A DNA stretch of 64,000 bases from contig NZ_QZVQ01000007.1 in assembly GCF_003660445.1 (NCBI RefSeq), positions 225,443 through 289,442 of the forward strand, written 5' to 3'. Positions 63,767 through 64,000 of this stretch are shown one piece after another; within the stretch, counting starts at the first letter, position 1, and each line of letters opens with the position of its first letter. The notes under the pieces were generated by a model that was given only the letters and a program-made list of their open reading frames with translations, ran no database searches and was not told the origin of the DNA. This DNA comes from Croceibacterium ferulae. Lineage in GTDB: Bacteria; Pseudomonadota; Alphaproteobacteria; Sphingomonadales; Sphingomonadaceae. The position numbers and the translations under genes are program-made.

Positions 63767-64000
63767 GCATGAACAGGATCATCCCCCTCCTGCTGGCATA
63801 TGCCACCTGCGCCTGCTCCCCCTCTGACACCGCCGATCGGGAAGCGGAGGCGGGCGCTCCCGTCCGCGTGGCCAGCAGCGGCAAGACGGATGTGCCCCTC
63901 GCCGAGGTACCGGCGCAAGTGCTGGCCGCCGCGCGTGCCGCCCGCGCCGGCTTCACCGCTGCCGAAGCGCAAGCGGAGACGCGCGACGGGCGCCGTTACT
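63763..64000 (+). CDS. Putative lipoprotein, PepSY-like (3' end cut by window edge)
   Basis: About 79 codons are visible. The start MSMNRIIPLLLAYATCACSP looks like a lipoprotein signal with a weak lipobox. After a linker, PLAEVPAQVLAAARAARAGF and TRDGRRYY resemble PepSY-like small periplasmic domains. The ATG overlaps the pectate lyase stop (ATGA), so it is probably translated with it. The identity depends on the missing part. Confidence 0.5.
   Translation, partial: MSMNRIIPLLLAYATCACSPSDTADREAEAGAPVRVASSGKTDVPLAEVPAQVLAAARAARAGFTAAEAQAETRDGRRY

Overview
The window is high-GC DNA carrying a typical alphaproteobacterial gene set. The best guess is a member of Sphingomonadales (Sphingomonadaceae or Erythrobacteraceae). 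This rests on the separate F0 operon atpI-B-E-F'-F, the blocks purB-lapA-pyrF-trpF, trpB-trpA-accD-folC and pyrG-secG-tpiA-ppiD-trpEGDC, an HTH protein of a type I associate with sphingomonads, and REP-like CCTCCCC/GGGGAGG palindromes. Genes are packed tightly, with many 4-base ATGA or GTGA stop/start overlaps. I see no rRNA, tRNA, CRISPR array, integrase or transposase. No gene-free stretch exceeds about 270 bases.

Layout. 1-3.0 kb: the start of a flavodoxin-like reductase, then the F0 half of ATP synthase on the minus strand, ending in a hairpin terminator. 3.1-7.7 kb: radC, and divergently the ydbH-ynbE-ydbL set for inter-membrane lipid transport. 7.8-10.6 kb: a secreted DUF3857/transglutaminase/TPR protein. 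10.8-13.8 kb: purB, lapA, pyrF, trpF. 13.8-28.6 kb: an accessory block. It holds a small unknown protein, an orphan CMP-sugar synthetase-like enzyme, a siderophore esterase, an iron-siderophore ABC transporter (lipoprotein, permease, ATPase), a YncE-like beta-propeller, an HTH protein carrying a REP element, an M20 amidohydrolase, and an EntE / free aryl carrier / EntF-type assembly line. 28.6-33.0 kb: trpB, a 60-residue membrane protein, trpA, accD, folC. 33.0-34.4 kb: a low-GC membrane-protein gene and a GNAT acetyltransferase. 34.4-43.6 kb: pyrG, secG, tpiA, then ppiD-trpE-trpG-trpD-trpC. 43.7-49.5 kb: a complete RND efflux operon. 49.8-53.2 kb: a CBS-domain protein and a histidine kinase / response regulator / TerB-like operon. 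53.3-64 kb: transporters, glycerol kinase, bS21, an aldo-keto reductase, a SirB1-like protein, a phosphoinositide phospholipase C with a frame break at its signal peptide, a DUF1993 protein, a family 10 pectate lyase, and the start of a lipoprotein gene.

The most notable feature is the 14.8 kb siderophore block. It sits exactly where trpF would be expected to run into trpB, so it appears to split the trpF-trpB-trpA-accD-folC cluster. EntE carries the dihydroxybenzoate-type pocket and EntF the complete serine code, so the predicted product is an enterobactin-like 2,3-dihydroxybenzoyl-serine catecholate. No isochorismate pathway genes (entA, entB, entC), phosphopantetheinyl transferase or TonB receptor are present. 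A strong Fur-box match lies between the divergent esterase and binding-protein genes. Tryptophan synthesis is otherwise complete in the window (trpE, G, D, C, F, B, A), in three separate places.
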